Origin: Kineosporia corallincola
GTDB taxonomy: Bacteria; Actinomycetota; Actinomycetes; Actinomycetales; Kineosporiaceae
Assembly: GCF_018499875.1 (NCBI RefSeq)
Contig: NZ_JAHBAY010000004.1
Location: 528,258-592,257 of the forward strand
Length of the DNA: 64,000 nt
Direction of reading: 5' to 3'
A model generated the notes under the pieces. The model did not search any database and had not been told where the DNA came from. It was given only the letters and a program-made list of their open reading frames with translations. Positions 17,793-26,174 of this stretch are shown here, in pieces (the first letter of the stretch is position 1; each line of letters starts with the position of its first letter). The position numbers and the translations under genes are program-made.

Positions 17793-18314
17793 GTGACTCG
17801 TCGTTGCGTGTGCCCCGGCAGTTTCGACCCGGTGACCAACGGTCATCTCGACGTGATCCGGCGGGCGACCGTCCTGTTCGACGAGGTGATCGTGGCGGTG
17901 GCCGGCAACCCGTCGAAGAGGTCGATGTTCACCGTTCCCGAGCGGGTCGGGCTGATCAAGCAGAGCCTGACCGACCTGCCGCAGGTCACGGTGATGCCGG
18001 TGGACGGCGGCCTGCTGGTCGACTTCTGCCGCCGGGTGCAGGCCGTGGCGGTGGTCAAAGGGCTGCGCGGCGGCACCGATTTCGCCTACGAACTGCCGAT
18101 GGCCCTGATGAACCGGCATCTGTCCGGGATCGAGACGGTATTCCTGTCCGGAGAGCCCAGATTCGAGCATGTTTCGAGTAGTTTGATCAAAGAGGTTGCG
18201 ACGCATGGGGGCGACGTGTCCGGACTTGTCCCGGACCATGTCCTGGCGCGCCTCCTGGAACGAGTCGGGCGGGTTGGTCAGACTGAAAACGGTCAGCCCG
18301 ATGCGTTAGGTTAA
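17793..18314 (+). CDS. coaD: Phosphopantetheine adenylyltransferase CoaD
   Basis: CoaD catalyses the penultimate step of coenzyme A synthesis, adenylylating 4'-phosphopantetheine. The 173-residue protein begins with CVCPGSFDPVTNGHLDVI, which includes the nucleotidyltransferase T/HxGH motif. KGLRGGTDFAYELPMALMN is the pantetheine-site segment, and FEHVSSSLIKEVA corresponds to the ISSTxxR motif. The C-terminus is slightly extended. GTG at 17793 is chosen over GTG at 17787 because homology begins there and a TANNNT box is 7 nt away. Confidence 0.93.
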   Translation: MTRRCVCPGSFDPVTNGHLDVIRRATVLFDEVIVAVAGNPSKRSMFTVPERVGLIKQSLTDLPQVTVMPVDGGLLVDFCRRVQAVAVVKGLRGGTDFAYELPMALMNRHLSGIETVFLSGEPRFEHVSSSLIKEVATHGGDVSGLVPDHVLARLLERVGRVGQTENGQPDALG

Positions 18315-18398
18315 AGCTCTCCGTGACTCTTGAGTTGCGCTGAGTGCCTTTTGCCGCTTCCCCACGCATCGGACCGAAAGCGTGGAGGGAGGTCTTCG

Positions 18399-19367
18399 GT
18401 GAGTCTTCGCCGAACCTTGGATGCAATGGGCGCAATGGTCGAGCGGGCGTCTTCGGTCCCGCTCTCGGCGTCCTGCATGGTGAACCGCGCCGAGATGCTG
18501 GCCCTGGTGGAACGCGCCCGGGCCGAGCTGCCGGTCGAGCTGGACCAGGCGGCCGAGCTGCTGGTGGCGCACCAGGAGGTGATCTCCCGCGCCGAGTCCG
18601 AGGCGGAGGAGCTGCTGGCCCAGGCGCAGGCCGACGCCGAACAGATGATCACGGAGAGCGCGCTGGTGGCGAGTGCCGAGGCACGCTCGGAGCAGATCCT
18701 CGACGCGGCCCGGGCCGAGGCCGCCCGGTTGCTGCGCGAGTGCGATCTGTACTGCGACAACCGGCTGGGCGCGCTGGAGGAGACGCTCAACCGCAGTCTC
18801 GGGCAGGTGCGGCGCGGCCGGGACCGGCTGCGGGAGCGCAGTGAGCTGGACCATCTGGAGCCGCTGCCGGACGACGCCGACCCGCAGGGGTACGACGTGC
18901 AGGCCGAGCACGAGCAGGCGGTGGAGCGTCAGCGGGAGCGCGACGCCTGGGCGCAGCAGCCGGCCGACACCGGCCAGGAGGCCTACGACCAGGAACTTGA
19001 GGACGACGCAGGGGCCGTCAGGGCTCTCCCCGCCGGTCCCGTGGACCCGGCCGGCTCCGGCCCGGAGGCCGCGGAGCACGACACTCAGGGCGATGCCCGG
19101 GGGGATCAGGACCGGCAGGGCGGTGATCCGGGGGCGGCCGATCCGGTGATCCACGACCCGGTGCGGCCGGAGGGCGCGCCACCGGGGCACGGGGGTGACG
19201 GGCTCACGCCCTCGCCGTCCACCCGTGGGCCCGCACGCCACCCCGACGAGCTGGAGTACGAGCGGATACCGGCGGGCGTCGGGAGCGGTCTGGCCACCGG
19301 GCCGGAGAAACGGGTGCTCGACCTGACCGCCGTGGAACGGGCCGCCGAGCGTTCCGGTTTGGGATAA
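18399..19367 (+). CDS. sepIVA: DivIVA-like coiled-coil septation protein (SepIVA type)
   Basis: A 322-residue protein with a DivIVA-like N-terminal half and a disordered C-terminal half. Residues about 25-165 are a long heptad-rich coiled coil (RAEMLALVERARAELP, then LLVAHQEVISRAESEAEELLA, then LREC and NRSLGQVRRGRDRLRER). The remainder is acidic and rich in Pro, Gly and Asp. The position between coaD and the yceD-rnc genes matches mycobacterial SepIVA (Rv2927c), a division protein that interacts with Wag31-linked cell-wall machinery, so a role in septation or polar growth is likely. GGAGGGAGG ends 6 nt before the GTG at 18399. An upstream in-frame start would add a 23-residue cysteine-containing leader without support. 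Confidence 0.82.
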   Translation: MSLRRTLDAMGAMVERASSVPLSASCMVNRAEMLALVERARAELPVELDQAAELLVAHQEVISRAESEAEELLAQAQADAEQMITESALVASAEARSEQILDAARAEAARLLRECDLYCDNRLGALEETLNRSLGQVRRGRDRLRERSELDHLEPLPDDADPQGYDVQAEHEQAVERQRERDAWAQQPADTGQEAYDQELEDDAGAVRALPAGPVDPAGSGPEAAEHDTQGDARGDQDRQGGDPGAADPVIHDPVRPEGAPPGHGGDGLTPSPSTRGPARHPDELEYERIPAGVGSGLATGPEKRVLDLTAVERAAERSGLG

Positions 19368-19429
19368 GCCCGCGACCTCGAGTAACCTTGCTCGCTGGTC
19401 TTAGTGTCCACCAGCCTGCTGGTCCGTGT

Positions 19430-19435
19430 GAGGAG
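19430..19435 (+). promoter_or_regulatory. Ribosome-binding site implying a non-ATG start of yceD
   Basis: GAGGAG is the only good ribosome-binding site near the beginning of the yceD homology. Six nt downstream there is no ATG, GTG or TTG in frame. The codon there is ATC (19442), and CTG follows at 19448. Confidence 0.5.
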
Positions 19436-19441
19436 TGCGCC

Positions 19442-20038
19442 ATCCGTCTGAACGCCCGATCGCCCTATGTTCTCGACACGAGAGAACTCGGCAGGCGGCC
19501 GGGCATGATGCGGAAGGTGCAGCGCACCGTGCCGGCGCCGGCTGAGCTGGGCACCGAAGTGATCGGCGTCCCCGAGGGCTCCGACGTCGAGCTGGATCTC
19601 CGGCTCGAGGCGGTGATGGAAGGCGTGCTGGTCAGCGGCAAGATCTCGGCCGAGGCGGTGGGTGAGTGCATCCGTTGCCTCGACGAGGTTCGGCTGGATC
19701 TCGACGTTTCGATCTCTGAGCTCTTCAGTTACCCGGAGAACCGGGTGGCCGAGGACGAGGAGGAAGACCGTCAGGAACTCGTGGACGAGCTGATCGACCT
19801 CGAGTCGGCGATGCGTGACGCGATAGTGTCCGACCTGCCGTTCCAGCCGGTCTGCCGGGAGGACTGCCCGGGCCTGTGCTCCGAGTGCGGTGCGCACCTG
19901 GCAGACGACCCGGACCACAAGCACGAGGTGGCCGACCCCCGCTGGTCGGCACTTCAGGGCATCCTGACCGATGGGATGCCGAACCAAGCATCCGGTTCAC
20001 CCGCAGTGGGTGCCCCGGACGATACGAAGGAGAGCTGA
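19442..20038 (+). CDS. yceD: YceD/DUF177 family protein, possible non-canonical start
   Basis: A protein of about 198 residues of the YceD family, which is encoded next to rpmF in most bacteria and linked to 23S rRNA accumulation. Homology begins with [45 protein letters not shown] follows. A four-cysteine cluster near the end ([13 protein letters not shown]) probably binds metal. The start codon is puzzling. GAGGAG at 19430 points to ATC at 19442 or CTG at 19448, while the only conventional in-frame start is TTG at 19388, which has no ribosome-binding site and would add residues unlike the family. Coordinates assume ATC. The product otherwise looks intact. The rpmF ribosome-binding site lies inside its last codons. 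Confidence 0.85.
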   Translation: MRLNARSPYVLDTRELGRRPGMMRKVQRTVPAPAELGTEVIGVPEGSDVELDLRLEAVMEGVLVSGKISAEAVGECIRCLDEVRLDLDVSISELFSYPENRVAEDEEEDRQELVDELIDLESAMRDAIVSDLPFQPVCREDCPGLCSECGAHLADDPDHKHEVADPRWSALQGILTDGMPNQASGSPAVGAPDDTKES

Positions 20039-20042
20039 AGGC

Positions 20043-20246
20043 GTGGCCGTTCCGAAGCGGAAGATGTCCCGCAGCAACACGCGGTCCCGCCGGGCGCAGT
20101 GGAAGGCGACGCCGACGGCGCTCACCACCACGACGTCGGGTGGCACCACCACCTACTCCCGGCCGCACCAGGCGAAGGTCGTCACCGACTCCGCCGGCAC
20201 CCCGCTGTACCTGGAGTACAAGGGTCGCAAGGTCAAGGACCTCTGA
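20043..20246 (+). CDS. rpmF: 50S ribosomal protein L32 (zinc-free type)
   Basis: L32 is a 67-residue component of the large subunit. It begins [21 protein letters not shown], the invariant family start, and ends [12 protein letters not shown]. It contains no cysteine at all, so it is the zinc-independent (C-) form. AAGGAG lies 10 nt before the GTG start and overlaps the end of yceD, indicating coupling. rnc follows after 8 bp. Confidence 0.96.
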   Translation: MAVPKRKMSRSNTRSRRAQWKATPTALTTTTSGGTTTYSRPHQAKVVTDSAGTPLYLEYKGRKVKDL

Positions 20247-20254
20247 GTCTGAGC

Positions 20255-21121
20255 ATGACGGCCGGGCATGCGTCTGACGAGGAGTCCATCTCCCTCTCAG
20301 GTCAGGAAGCCCACTTCGCTGTGACTACTGACCCAGACGACGCATCGTCAGCCGGCCTGGATGCCGAGGCTCTCGCCAAGCACGCAAGGCTTGTCGAGGT
20401 CCTCGGTGTCCAGGTCAGTCATGGGCTGCTGTTCAAGGCGCTGACCCACCGCTCGTACGCGTACGAGAACGGCGGGCTGCCGACGAACGAGCGGCTGGAG
20501 TTCCTGGGCGACTCCGTGCTGGGCCTGGTCGTCACCTCGGCCCTCTACCGCAGTCATCCCACGCTGCCCGAAGGGCAGCTGGCCAAGCTGCGGGCCGCCG
20601 TCGTCAACATGCGCGCGCTGGCCGGTGTCGGCCGCCGTCTCGGCCTGGGCGAGTACCTGATGCTCGGCCGGGGTGAGGAGGCCAGTGGTGGGCGCGACAA
20701 GTCGTCCATCCTCGCCGACACGGTCGAGGCCCTGATCGGCGCGGTCTACCTCGAGTCCGGCATGGACCTCGCGGGCGAGCTCGTGCACCGGCTGGTCGAC
20801 CCGCTGCTGGAGACCAGCGCGGAACTCGGCGCCGGGCTGGACTGGAAGACCAGTCTTCAGGAACTCACCGCGGTGGAGGGCCTCGGGGTGCCGGAGTACT
20901 CGGTCACCGAGGAAGGCCCCGACCACGCCAAGATCTTCCACGCCGCGGCTCTGGTGCAGGGCATCAGCCGGGGCAACGGCAGCGGGCGCAGCAAGAAGGA
21001 GGCCGAGCAGGAGGCTGCGGCAGCCGCCTTCGGCCGTCTGACCGCCGACCGTGCCGCTCGCGCGGCGCAGGAGGAGAAGGCGGCCTCGGAAGACCCCGAG
21101 AACCCGTCCTCAGAGGACTGA
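20255..21121 (+). CDS. rnc: Ribonuclease III
   Basis: RNase III cleaves double-stranded RNA in rRNA maturation and in antisense regulation. The 288-residue protein has a disordered acidic N-terminal extension of about 40 residues. The nuclease domain then carries the signature [17 protein letters not shown] near residue 73 and the second acidic site [15 protein letters not shown]. The C-terminal double-stranded-RNA-binding domain ([14 protein letters not shown] to [17 protein letters not shown]) is followed by an acidic tail. The ATG at 20255 is the first in-frame start after rpmF. It belongs to the yceD-rpmF-rnc-mutM operon, an arrangement seen in many Gram-positives. Confidence 0.95.
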   Translation: MTAGHASDEESISLSGQEAHFAVTTDPDDASSAGLDAEALAKHARLVEVLGVQVSHGLLFKALTHRSYAYENGGLPTNERLEFLGDSVLGLVVTSALYRSHPTLPEGQLAKLRAAVVNMRALAGVGRRLGLGEYLMLGRGEEASGGRDKSSILADTVEALIGAVYLESGMDLAGELVHRLVDPLLETSAELGAGLDWKTSLQELTAVEGLGVPEYSVTEEGPDHAKIFHAAALVQGISRGNGSGRSKKEAEQEAAAAAFGRLTADRAARAAQEEKAASEDPENPSSED

Positions 21122-21124
21122 TTC

Positions 21125-22102
21125 GTGCCTGAGCTGCCCGAGGTCGAGGTGGTGCGGCGTGGCCTGGCCCGCTGGGTGACCGGCACCACCATCGACGACG
21201 TCGAGGTGCTGCACCCGCGGCCGGTACGCCGCCACGAGGCCGGTATCGACGACTTCGTGAGCCGTCTGAGCGGCGTCACCGTGCTGGACGCGGTGCGCCG
21301 CGGCAAGTTTCTCTGGCTCACCCTCGACTCCGGTGAGGCGTTGCTCGCCCACCTCGGCATGAGCGGCCAGCTGCTGCTGGAGGCCCCGGACGCCCCGGAC
21401 GAGAAGCATCTCCGGGTCCGGCTCGGGCTGACCGGCGGCAGCGGCCGGGAGCTGCGGTTCGTGGACCAGCGCATGTTCGGCGGGCTGGCCGTGGTGGGCA
21501 TGGTGAAGACGCCCGACGGCGGGCCCGGCGGGCTGGGCGGGGTGCCCGACGACGAGGTGCCCACCGGACTGCCCGAGGAACCTGCCGGGGAGGGCCCGGT
21601 GCAGGGGGAGTACGGCGCCGGTGAGGCGCTGCTCCCGCAGCCCGTGGCGCACATCGCGCGGGACGCCCTGGACCCGGCGCTCGACACCGACCTGCTCGCG
21701 GCCCGGCTGAAGCGACGCGAGACCGGGCTCAAGCGAGCACTTCTCGACCAGACGCTGATCTCGGGCATCGGCAACATCTACGCCGACGAGGCGCTGTGGC
21801 GGGCCCGGCTGCACTACGACCGGCCCACCGACAAGCTGAACCGCCCCACGCTGAACCGGCTGCTGGCCGACGTGCAGAACGTGATGCGCGAGGCGCTGGC
21901 TCAGGGCGGCACCAGCTTCGACAGCCTGTACGTCGACGTGAACGGCCAGAGCGGTTATTTCGAGCGGGGTCTCGACGCCTACGGGCGCGAGGGCGAGGCC
22001 TGCCACCGGTGCGGGACGCAGATCCGGCGCGAGAGCTTCATGAACCGGTCTTCGTTCTTCTGTCCGAAGTGCCAGCCGAAGCCCCGCGCCGGGCGGTCCT
22101 GA
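21125..22102 (+). CDS. mutM: Formamidopyrimidine-DNA glycosylase MutM
   Basis: MutM (Fpg) removes 8-oxoguanine and ring-opened purines from DNA by base excision. It begins [13 protein letters not shown], with the catalytic N-terminal proline and glutamate after Met removal. The helix-two-turn-helix segment includes [20 protein letters not shown], and the protein ends with a CHRCG...CPKC zinc finger. At 325 residues it is about 40 longer than usual. The extra sequence is a Gly/Pro/Glu-rich stretch at residues about 129-168, inserted between the N-terminal beta-domain strands and rich in P-D-G-G-P-G type sequence. The catalytic residues are unaffected. The GTG start is 4 nt after the rnc stop. 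Confidence 0.94.
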   Translation: MPELPEVEVVRRGLARWVTGTTIDDVEVLHPRPVRRHEAGIDDFVSRLSGVTVLDAVRRGKFLWLTLDSGEALLAHLGMSGQLLLEAPDAPDEKHLRVRLGLTGGSGRELRFVDQRMFGGLAVVGMVKTPDGGPGGLGGVPDDEVPTGLPEEPAGEGPVQGEYGAGEALLPQPVAHIARDALDPALDTDLLAARLKRRETGLKRALLDQTLISGIGNIYADEALWRARLHYDRPTDKLNRPTLNRLLADVQNVMREALAQGGTSFDSLYVDVNGQSGYFERGLDAYGREGEACHRCGTQIRRESFMNRSSFFCPKCQPKPRAGRS

Positions 22103-22108
22103 GTCCGG

Positions 22109-22783
22109 TCAGTCGAGCCGGTAGCCGTAGCCGCGCAGCGTGACCAGGCGGTCGGCGTGGCGGCCGAGTTTCACCCGCAGCCGGCGCACGTGCACGTCGA
22201 TGGTGCGGTCGCCGGAGATGTAACCGGTGTGCCACACGGCGCGCATCAGCTCGTCGCGGCCGAGGGCCTGACCCCGGTGCCGCTCCAGGAAGGCGAGCAG
22301 GTCGAACTCGCGGCGGGTCAGCTCGACCGGGTCGCCGTCGAGTGCCAGGGTGCGGCGGGTGGTGTCGACGTCGAACGGCTCCGCCGGGTCGCGCGGGCTC
22401 TCGGCCGGAACCGGTGCGAGCGGCCGCTTTCCGGCCTCGTCGTCGAGCGGCGCCCAGCGCCGGCCGACGACTGCGCCGTTGGTACCGGCGGGCTTCGGGC
22501 CGCCCTGCCCGAGGCCGGCCGGCCGGCCCGGCTCACGCAGCTCGATCTCCACGCTGGTGATCACGTCGGGCGCCACCGCGTGCACCAGGTCTTCCACCGC
22601 GCGGGCGATGCCGCGCAGGTCGGGGCCGGGCTGATGCTGTGCCCGCGGACCCTGCCCGTCGCCCGTCACCTCTCGTGCGCCGCGTCGGGCGTCGGCCGGC
22701 GTGCCGGGCACGCTGAGCCGCACCACCAGCCCGGTCTGGGAGTGGTCGCCTCGATTGGCATCTGGCCCCGGTGAGGTCAACAT
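22109..22783 (-). CDS. OmpR-type winged-helix regulator without receiver domain
   Basis: A 224-residue protein whose C-terminal 95 residues are a transcriptional regulatory C domain. They run DTTRRTLALDGDPVELTRREFDLLAFLERHRGQ, then LMRAVW, then DRTIDVHVRRLRVKLG and LRGYGYRLD. The N-terminal part is not a phospho-receiver. It lacks the acidic pocket and lysine and is a Pro/Gly-rich region with a short amphipathic stretch (DLRGIARAVEDLVHAVAPDVITSVEIELR). Activity may therefore be controlled by abundance or an unknown partner. GGAG is 9 nt before the ATG at 22783. The gene diverges from the sulfotransferase gene across an AT-richer 209-bp region, so it may regulate that gene. Its stop is 6 bp from the convergent mutM stop. 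Confidence 0.8.
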   Translation of the reverse strand: MLTSPGPDANRGDHSQTGLVVRLSVPGTPADARRGAREVTGDGQGPRAQHQPGPDLRGIARAVEDLVHAVAPDVITSVEIELREPGRPAGLGQGGPKPAGTNGAVVGRRWAPLDDEAGKRPLAPVPAESPRDPAEPFDVDTTRRTLALDGDPVELTRREFDLLAFLERHRGQALGRDELMRAVWHTGYISGDRTIDVHVRRLRVKLGRHADRLVTLRGYGYRLD

Positions 22784-22906
22784 TGAAAAGCTCCGGTCGC
22801 GTAGATCAGCAGGAACAGCCCCGCGGCGCACGGGCCGCGACGCTCGCGCGTCGTGACAGGGCGCCATTTACCCAGATCAGTTATGAAAAACAACTAGCCA
22901 TGAGAT

Positions 22907-22921
22907 CGAGTGAAGCACTCG
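22907..22921. promoter_or_regulatory. Inverted repeat in regulator/sulfotransferase intergenic region
   Basis: CGAGTG-AAG-CACTCG is a perfect 6-bp-arm inverted repeat in the AT-richer region between the winged-helix regulator and the sulfotransferase. It is a plausible operator, but this is inference from position and symmetry. Confidence 0.3.
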
Positions 22922-22932
22922 TACGGCTCCAC

Positions 22933-22963
22933 TTCAAGTAACTCTATCGGATTGGTCTAGAAT
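22933..22963 (+). promoter_or_regulatory. Possible sulfotransferase promoter
   Basis: TTCAAG (22933-22938) and TAGAAT (22958-22963) are 19 bp apart, with GGAGG and the ATG about 20-30 bp downstream. The -10 match is good and the -35 is weak. Confidence 0.4.
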
Positions 22964-22992
22964 TTCTCGCAATCCTGATCTCGGAGGCATCG

Positions 22993-23946
22993 ATGGCCCT
23001 GCCAGACTTCTTTCTGCTCGGCGCGCCGAAGGCCGGGACCACGGCGTTGCACGCGGCCCTGGCCCAGCATCCGCAGCTGTACCTGTCGGCGGTGAAGGAG
23101 CCGAAGTTCTACCTGTGCGACGGCGGGCCGCCCCGGCGCTCGGGGCAGCGCGGTCCCGGCGACGCGCACAGCGCGCGGGAGTGGGTGTGGCGGCGCGGTG
23201 AGTACGAGGCGCTGTTCGACGTGGCGCCCCCGGGCACGCTGAAGGGTGAGAGCACGCCGTTCTACCTCTACGACCGGCTGGCCCAGCGGCGCCTCCGCGC
23301 CGACGTGCCGCACGCGAAACTGCTGGTGGTGCTGAGGGATCCGATCGACCGGGCGTACTCGAACTGGATGCACCTGTGGTCCGACGGGCTGGAGCCGATC
23401 GGTGACTTCGCCCGGGCCTGGGCCGCCGAGGACGAGCGGGTGGCGGCCGGCTGGGCGCCGTTCTGGCACTACCGCCGGCTCGGGCTGTACGGCGAGCAGC
23501 TGCGCGACCTGACCGAGCTGTTCGGCCGCGACCAGGTGCACGTACTGCGCTACCGCGACCTGGTCGAGACGCCCGACACGGCGCTCGACAAGGTGTGCGC
23601 GTTCCTGGGGGTGGAGCCGGGGCGGGTGGAGCAGCCGGCCCGGGAGAACTCCCGCCCCTACGTCGAGCCGTCGCGCCGTACCGCGGTGCTGTCGCGGGTG
23701 GTGCGAGCCGGGGCGGCGGCCGGTGCCTACGCCCCGCCGCAGGTGTGGCGGCGTGCCGGGGAACCGCTGCTCAGGTTGTTGCAGAAGGGGGACGCGCGGC
23801 GCCCGGTGCTCGACCAGGCCGTGCGGATGCGTCTGGTCGAGGCCTACCGCGAAGACAACGCTCTGCTCAACGAGCTTGCCGGGCAGTCCTTCTCGGACTG
23901 GATGGGCACCACCTCGCGGGGGCAGTTCGCACCCAGCGAGAGCTGA
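22993..23946 (+). CDS. Sulfotransferase family protein
   Basis: A 317-residue enzyme of the PAPS-dependent sulfotransferase superfamily, which moves a sulfate group onto a carbohydrate, lipid or small molecule. The 5'-phosphosulfate loop FFLLGAPKAGTTALH lies at residues 6-20, and the 3'-phosphate motif VVLRDPIDRAYSNW near residue 113. KEPKFYLCD and GESTPFYLYDRL are typical of the heparan-sulfate-like bacterial branch. The acceptor cannot be predicted. GGAGG is 5 nt before the ATG. There is no sulfate-activation gene nearby. The gene sits in a four-gene segment not seen in the standard mutM-smc order, which suggests later insertion. Confidence 0.88.
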   Translation: MALPDFFLLGAPKAGTTALHAALAQHPQLYLSAVKEPKFYLCDGGPPRRSGQRGPGDAHSAREWVWRRGEYEALFDVAPPGTLKGESTPFYLYDRLAQRRLRADVPHAKLLVVLRDPIDRAYSNWMHLWSDGLEPIGDFARAWAAEDERVAAGWAPFWHYRRLGLYGEQLRDLTELFGRDQVHVLRYRDLVETPDTALDKVCAFLGVEPGRVEQPARENSRPYVEPSRRTAVLSRVVRAGAAAGAYAPPQVWRRAGEPLLRLLQKGDARRPVLDQAVRMRLVEAYREDNALLNELAGQSFSDWMGTTSRGQFAPSES

Positions 23947-23956
23947 ACCCGACGGT

Positions 23957-25003
23957 TCAGCCGGTGGCCCGGGGCCGGGTCAGCAGAATCAGCACGATCG
24001 CGACGGCCAGTCCCAGGGCGGTCTCGACCAGGCGGTCGGTGCTGGTGGCGAGCGGGTCGCTGCGCACGGCCAGATGCTGCATGAGCAGGGCGAGCGGGGT
24101 GATGCCGATGACGGCCACACCGTAGTTGCGCATCACGAACAGCTCGGCCCAGGCCTGGGCGAGCAGCGCGATGACGAGGGTGGGCACCACGCCCGGGTCG
24201 AACGAGAGGATGACCAGGCTGAGCACGACGCCGGCCGCCGTCCCCCAGATCCGGTGCATCGCCCGGGCCACCCGGTGCGTGCTGCTGGGGCCGGTGAGCG
24301 GGGCGACGGCGGAGACCATCGCCCAGTACGGGTGCGCGCCGCCGGCCGCGGCCGCGATCGTGCCGGCGATCACCGGGCCCGCCGCGTAGGCGATCAGGTC
24401 GCCGCGCACTCCCTGGGCGCCGAGCAGCTCGGCCCGTGACAGCCGCACCGCGTGCGGGTGCTTGTCGCGATGACGCCCGGCCGGGAACAGTTTTCCGGAC
24501 TGGCCCACGAGCACCGCGAAGGCCGCGGCGGCGGCGCTGACGGCGAGCGCCACCGGCACCGTGCCCCACGACTGGTGGTGGGAGGCGCAGGCCCCGACGG
24601 CGAACACCGGGAACAGCGAGCCCGGCGGGGCCCACTGCGCCCAGCGGGAGAGCAGGTAGCCACCGACGCTGACCGCGGCGGTCGCGGCGATCGCCAGCCA
24701 GGTGCCGCCGATCGCCGCGACCACCACGCCCAGGGTGACGGTGCAGATCATCATCAGCCCGGCCTCGGTCTGCATGCGCAGCCGTGAGCCGTAGACCGAG
24801 TGCCGCGCGTACAGGCTGTTGAAGGCGCCGAAGCTGGCGAACAGCGCCAGGTCGCCCCGGCCCAGGGCGAGGACGACCGCGACCGGTGCTCCCACCGAGA
24901 TGACCGCCCGCAGGGCGGCCCAGTGTGCGTGGTGATGCGGCCGTAGCTGGGTCAGTTCCCAGCTACGGACGATCGACCGGGTGGTGGAGAGCTCAACTGT
25001 CAC
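23957..25003 (-). CDS. FUSC-family integral membrane protein
   Basis: A membrane protein of about 348 residues resembling FUSC/aromatic acid exporter-like proteins. I count two blocks of hydrophobic helices: VISVGAPVAVVLALG, then MMICTVTLGVVVAAIGG and VALAVSAAAAAFAVLVG, and later YWAMVSAVAPLTG, IWGTAAGVVLSLVILSF, VPTLVIALLAQAW and ALGLAVAIVLILLT. The segment HPYWAMVSAVAPLTGPSSTHRVARAMHRIWGT carries the conserved FUSC core, in which a helix-breaking P precedes R-x-x-H-R-x-x-G-T. The start is uncertain. GTG at 25003 lies very close to a GGAGG, and GTG at 25039 has none. It probably forms an operon with the beta-propeller gene just upstream, and its stop is 10 bp from the sulfotransferase stop. 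Confidence 0.8.
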   Translation of the reverse strand: MTVELSTTRSIVRSWELTQLRPHHHAHWAALRAVISVGAPVAVVLALGRGDLALFASFGAFNSLYARHSVYGSRLRMQTEAGLMMICTVTLGVVVAAIGGTWLAIAATAAVSVGGYLLSRWAQWAPPGSLFPVFAVGACASHHQSWGTVPVALAVSAAAAAFAVLVGQSGKLFPAGRHRDKHPHAVRLSRAELLGAQGVRGDLIAYAAGPVIAGTIAAAAGGAHPYWAMVSAVAPLTGPSSTHRVARAMHRIWGTAAGVVLSLVILSFDPGVVPTLVIALLAQAWAELFVMRNYGVAVIGITPLALLMQHLAVRSDPLATSTDRLVETALGLAVAIVLILLTRPRATG

Positions 25004-25060
25004 CCCTCCATAGTGCACCCGGTGCCACGGATTCTGCACCCGGTGACATAAAGCGAGGGC

Positions 25061-25984
25061 TCACGTCGTCACCCATTCGGTGCGCAGGTCGTGCGAGCCG
25101 TCGGGCAGGGCCGCCTCGTAGTACAGCCGGCGGGACCCGTCCGGCAGATCGACCACGTCGAGGTAGCGCAGGGCGTGGTCGCCGTGCGGCGACTGCGCGA
25201 CCGGGCGGTCGCCGACGGCGGTGAACGACGTCCCGGGGGCAGCTCCCTCGGCCACCCCGGTGCGCTCGTACCAGTTCTCCTCGGCCGAGGCCCGGCCGTC
25301 GTAGTACGCGACCAGACGATCGCCCCGCGGGACCACCGCCGTGACCCGGGCGCCCCGGGCGTCCCAGGTCCCCGGGCGCCCGGCCATCGCCACTGGCCCG
25401 ACCTCCCAGGTCAGGCCGTCCTGGCTGGTCGCGTAGCGGGTGCTCATCCGGTCCGTGGCGTCCGGGTCGTCCAGCGGGTGGCAGCACACCCACATCCGCC
25501 AGCCGTTCTCGTCACGCAGCACCACCGGGTCCTTGACCCCGGTCAGGTCGTCGCCGGGCAGCACCACCGTGCGCTTGCCGGTGGGCAGACCGGCCACCTC
25601 GTCCGCGTCCAGCGCCTCGATCCACCAGTGCTTGGAGTTCGGCGTGGAGCAGCTCAGGTACAGCCGCCACCCGCCGTCACCGGTGGGCAGCAGGGCCGGG
25701 CGCTCCAGCGACGCGGCACCGAAGATGTCCCGGTCGACCGAGGCCACGGTCTCGAAGTGCACCCCGTCCTGGCTGCGGGCGAGCGTGACCGCCACCCCGC
25801 GGCCGGCGTCCACCGGTCTCCTGACCCGGTAGGCCAGCCAGAACGTGCCGTCCTGGAAACACACGCTGGGGGCGCCGGTCCAGAAGCCCGGGCCGGAACC
25901 CGGTGCCTGGACACAGACTTCGGAGAGTGCGTGGTCCGGAACGGTGATGCCGGACGTCTTCTGGTCCTGAGGGGCCATGGTCAT
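25061..25984 (-). CDS. Five-bladed beta-propeller glycoside-hydrolase-like protein
   Basis: A 307-residue soluble protein with the repeat pattern of the GH43/GH32/GH130 propeller superfamily. The blades read [21 protein letters not shown], then [54 protein letters not shown] and [12 protein letters not shown]. The first blade has no clear catalytic Asp in the usual N-x-D context, and no general acid can be assigned confidently. It could be an active glycosidase or phosphorylase of unknown specificity, or a binding protein. There is no signal peptide, so it is cytoplasmic. GGAGGAAGAG precedes the ATG at 25984. It diverges from smc. Confidence 0.72.
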   Translation of the reverse strand: MTMAPQDQKTSGITVPDHALSEVCVQAPGSGPGFWTGAPSVCFQDGTFWLAYRVRRPVDAGRGVAVTLARSQDGVHFETVASVDRDIFGAASLERPALLPTGDGGWRLYLSCSTPNSKHWWIEALDADEVAGLPTGKRTVVLPGDDLTGVKDPVVLRDENGWRMWVCCHPLDDPDATDRMSTRYATSQDGLTWEVGPVAMAGRPGTWDARGARVTAVVPRGDRLVAYYDGRASAEENWYERTGVAEGAAPGTSFTAVGDRPVAQSPHGDHALRYLDVVDLPDGSRRLYYEAALPDGSHDLRTEWVTT

Positions 25985-26174
25985 GGTGGGGCTCTTCCTC
26001 CGAGCGGTTTCGCCCTGCGCGAGTGGGCCGGCCTTCCGAGAGGCGGCTTAGTGTGCCAGCACTTGCGCCGCGGTCGGGCCGGGCGAACCGGATGGAGATC
26101 GGGTGACGCGCGGGTAACCGGGTCGCGGCCCGGGTAGCCTGAGGCGTCCGCATCAGCCGAGGAGTCAGCCGCCC

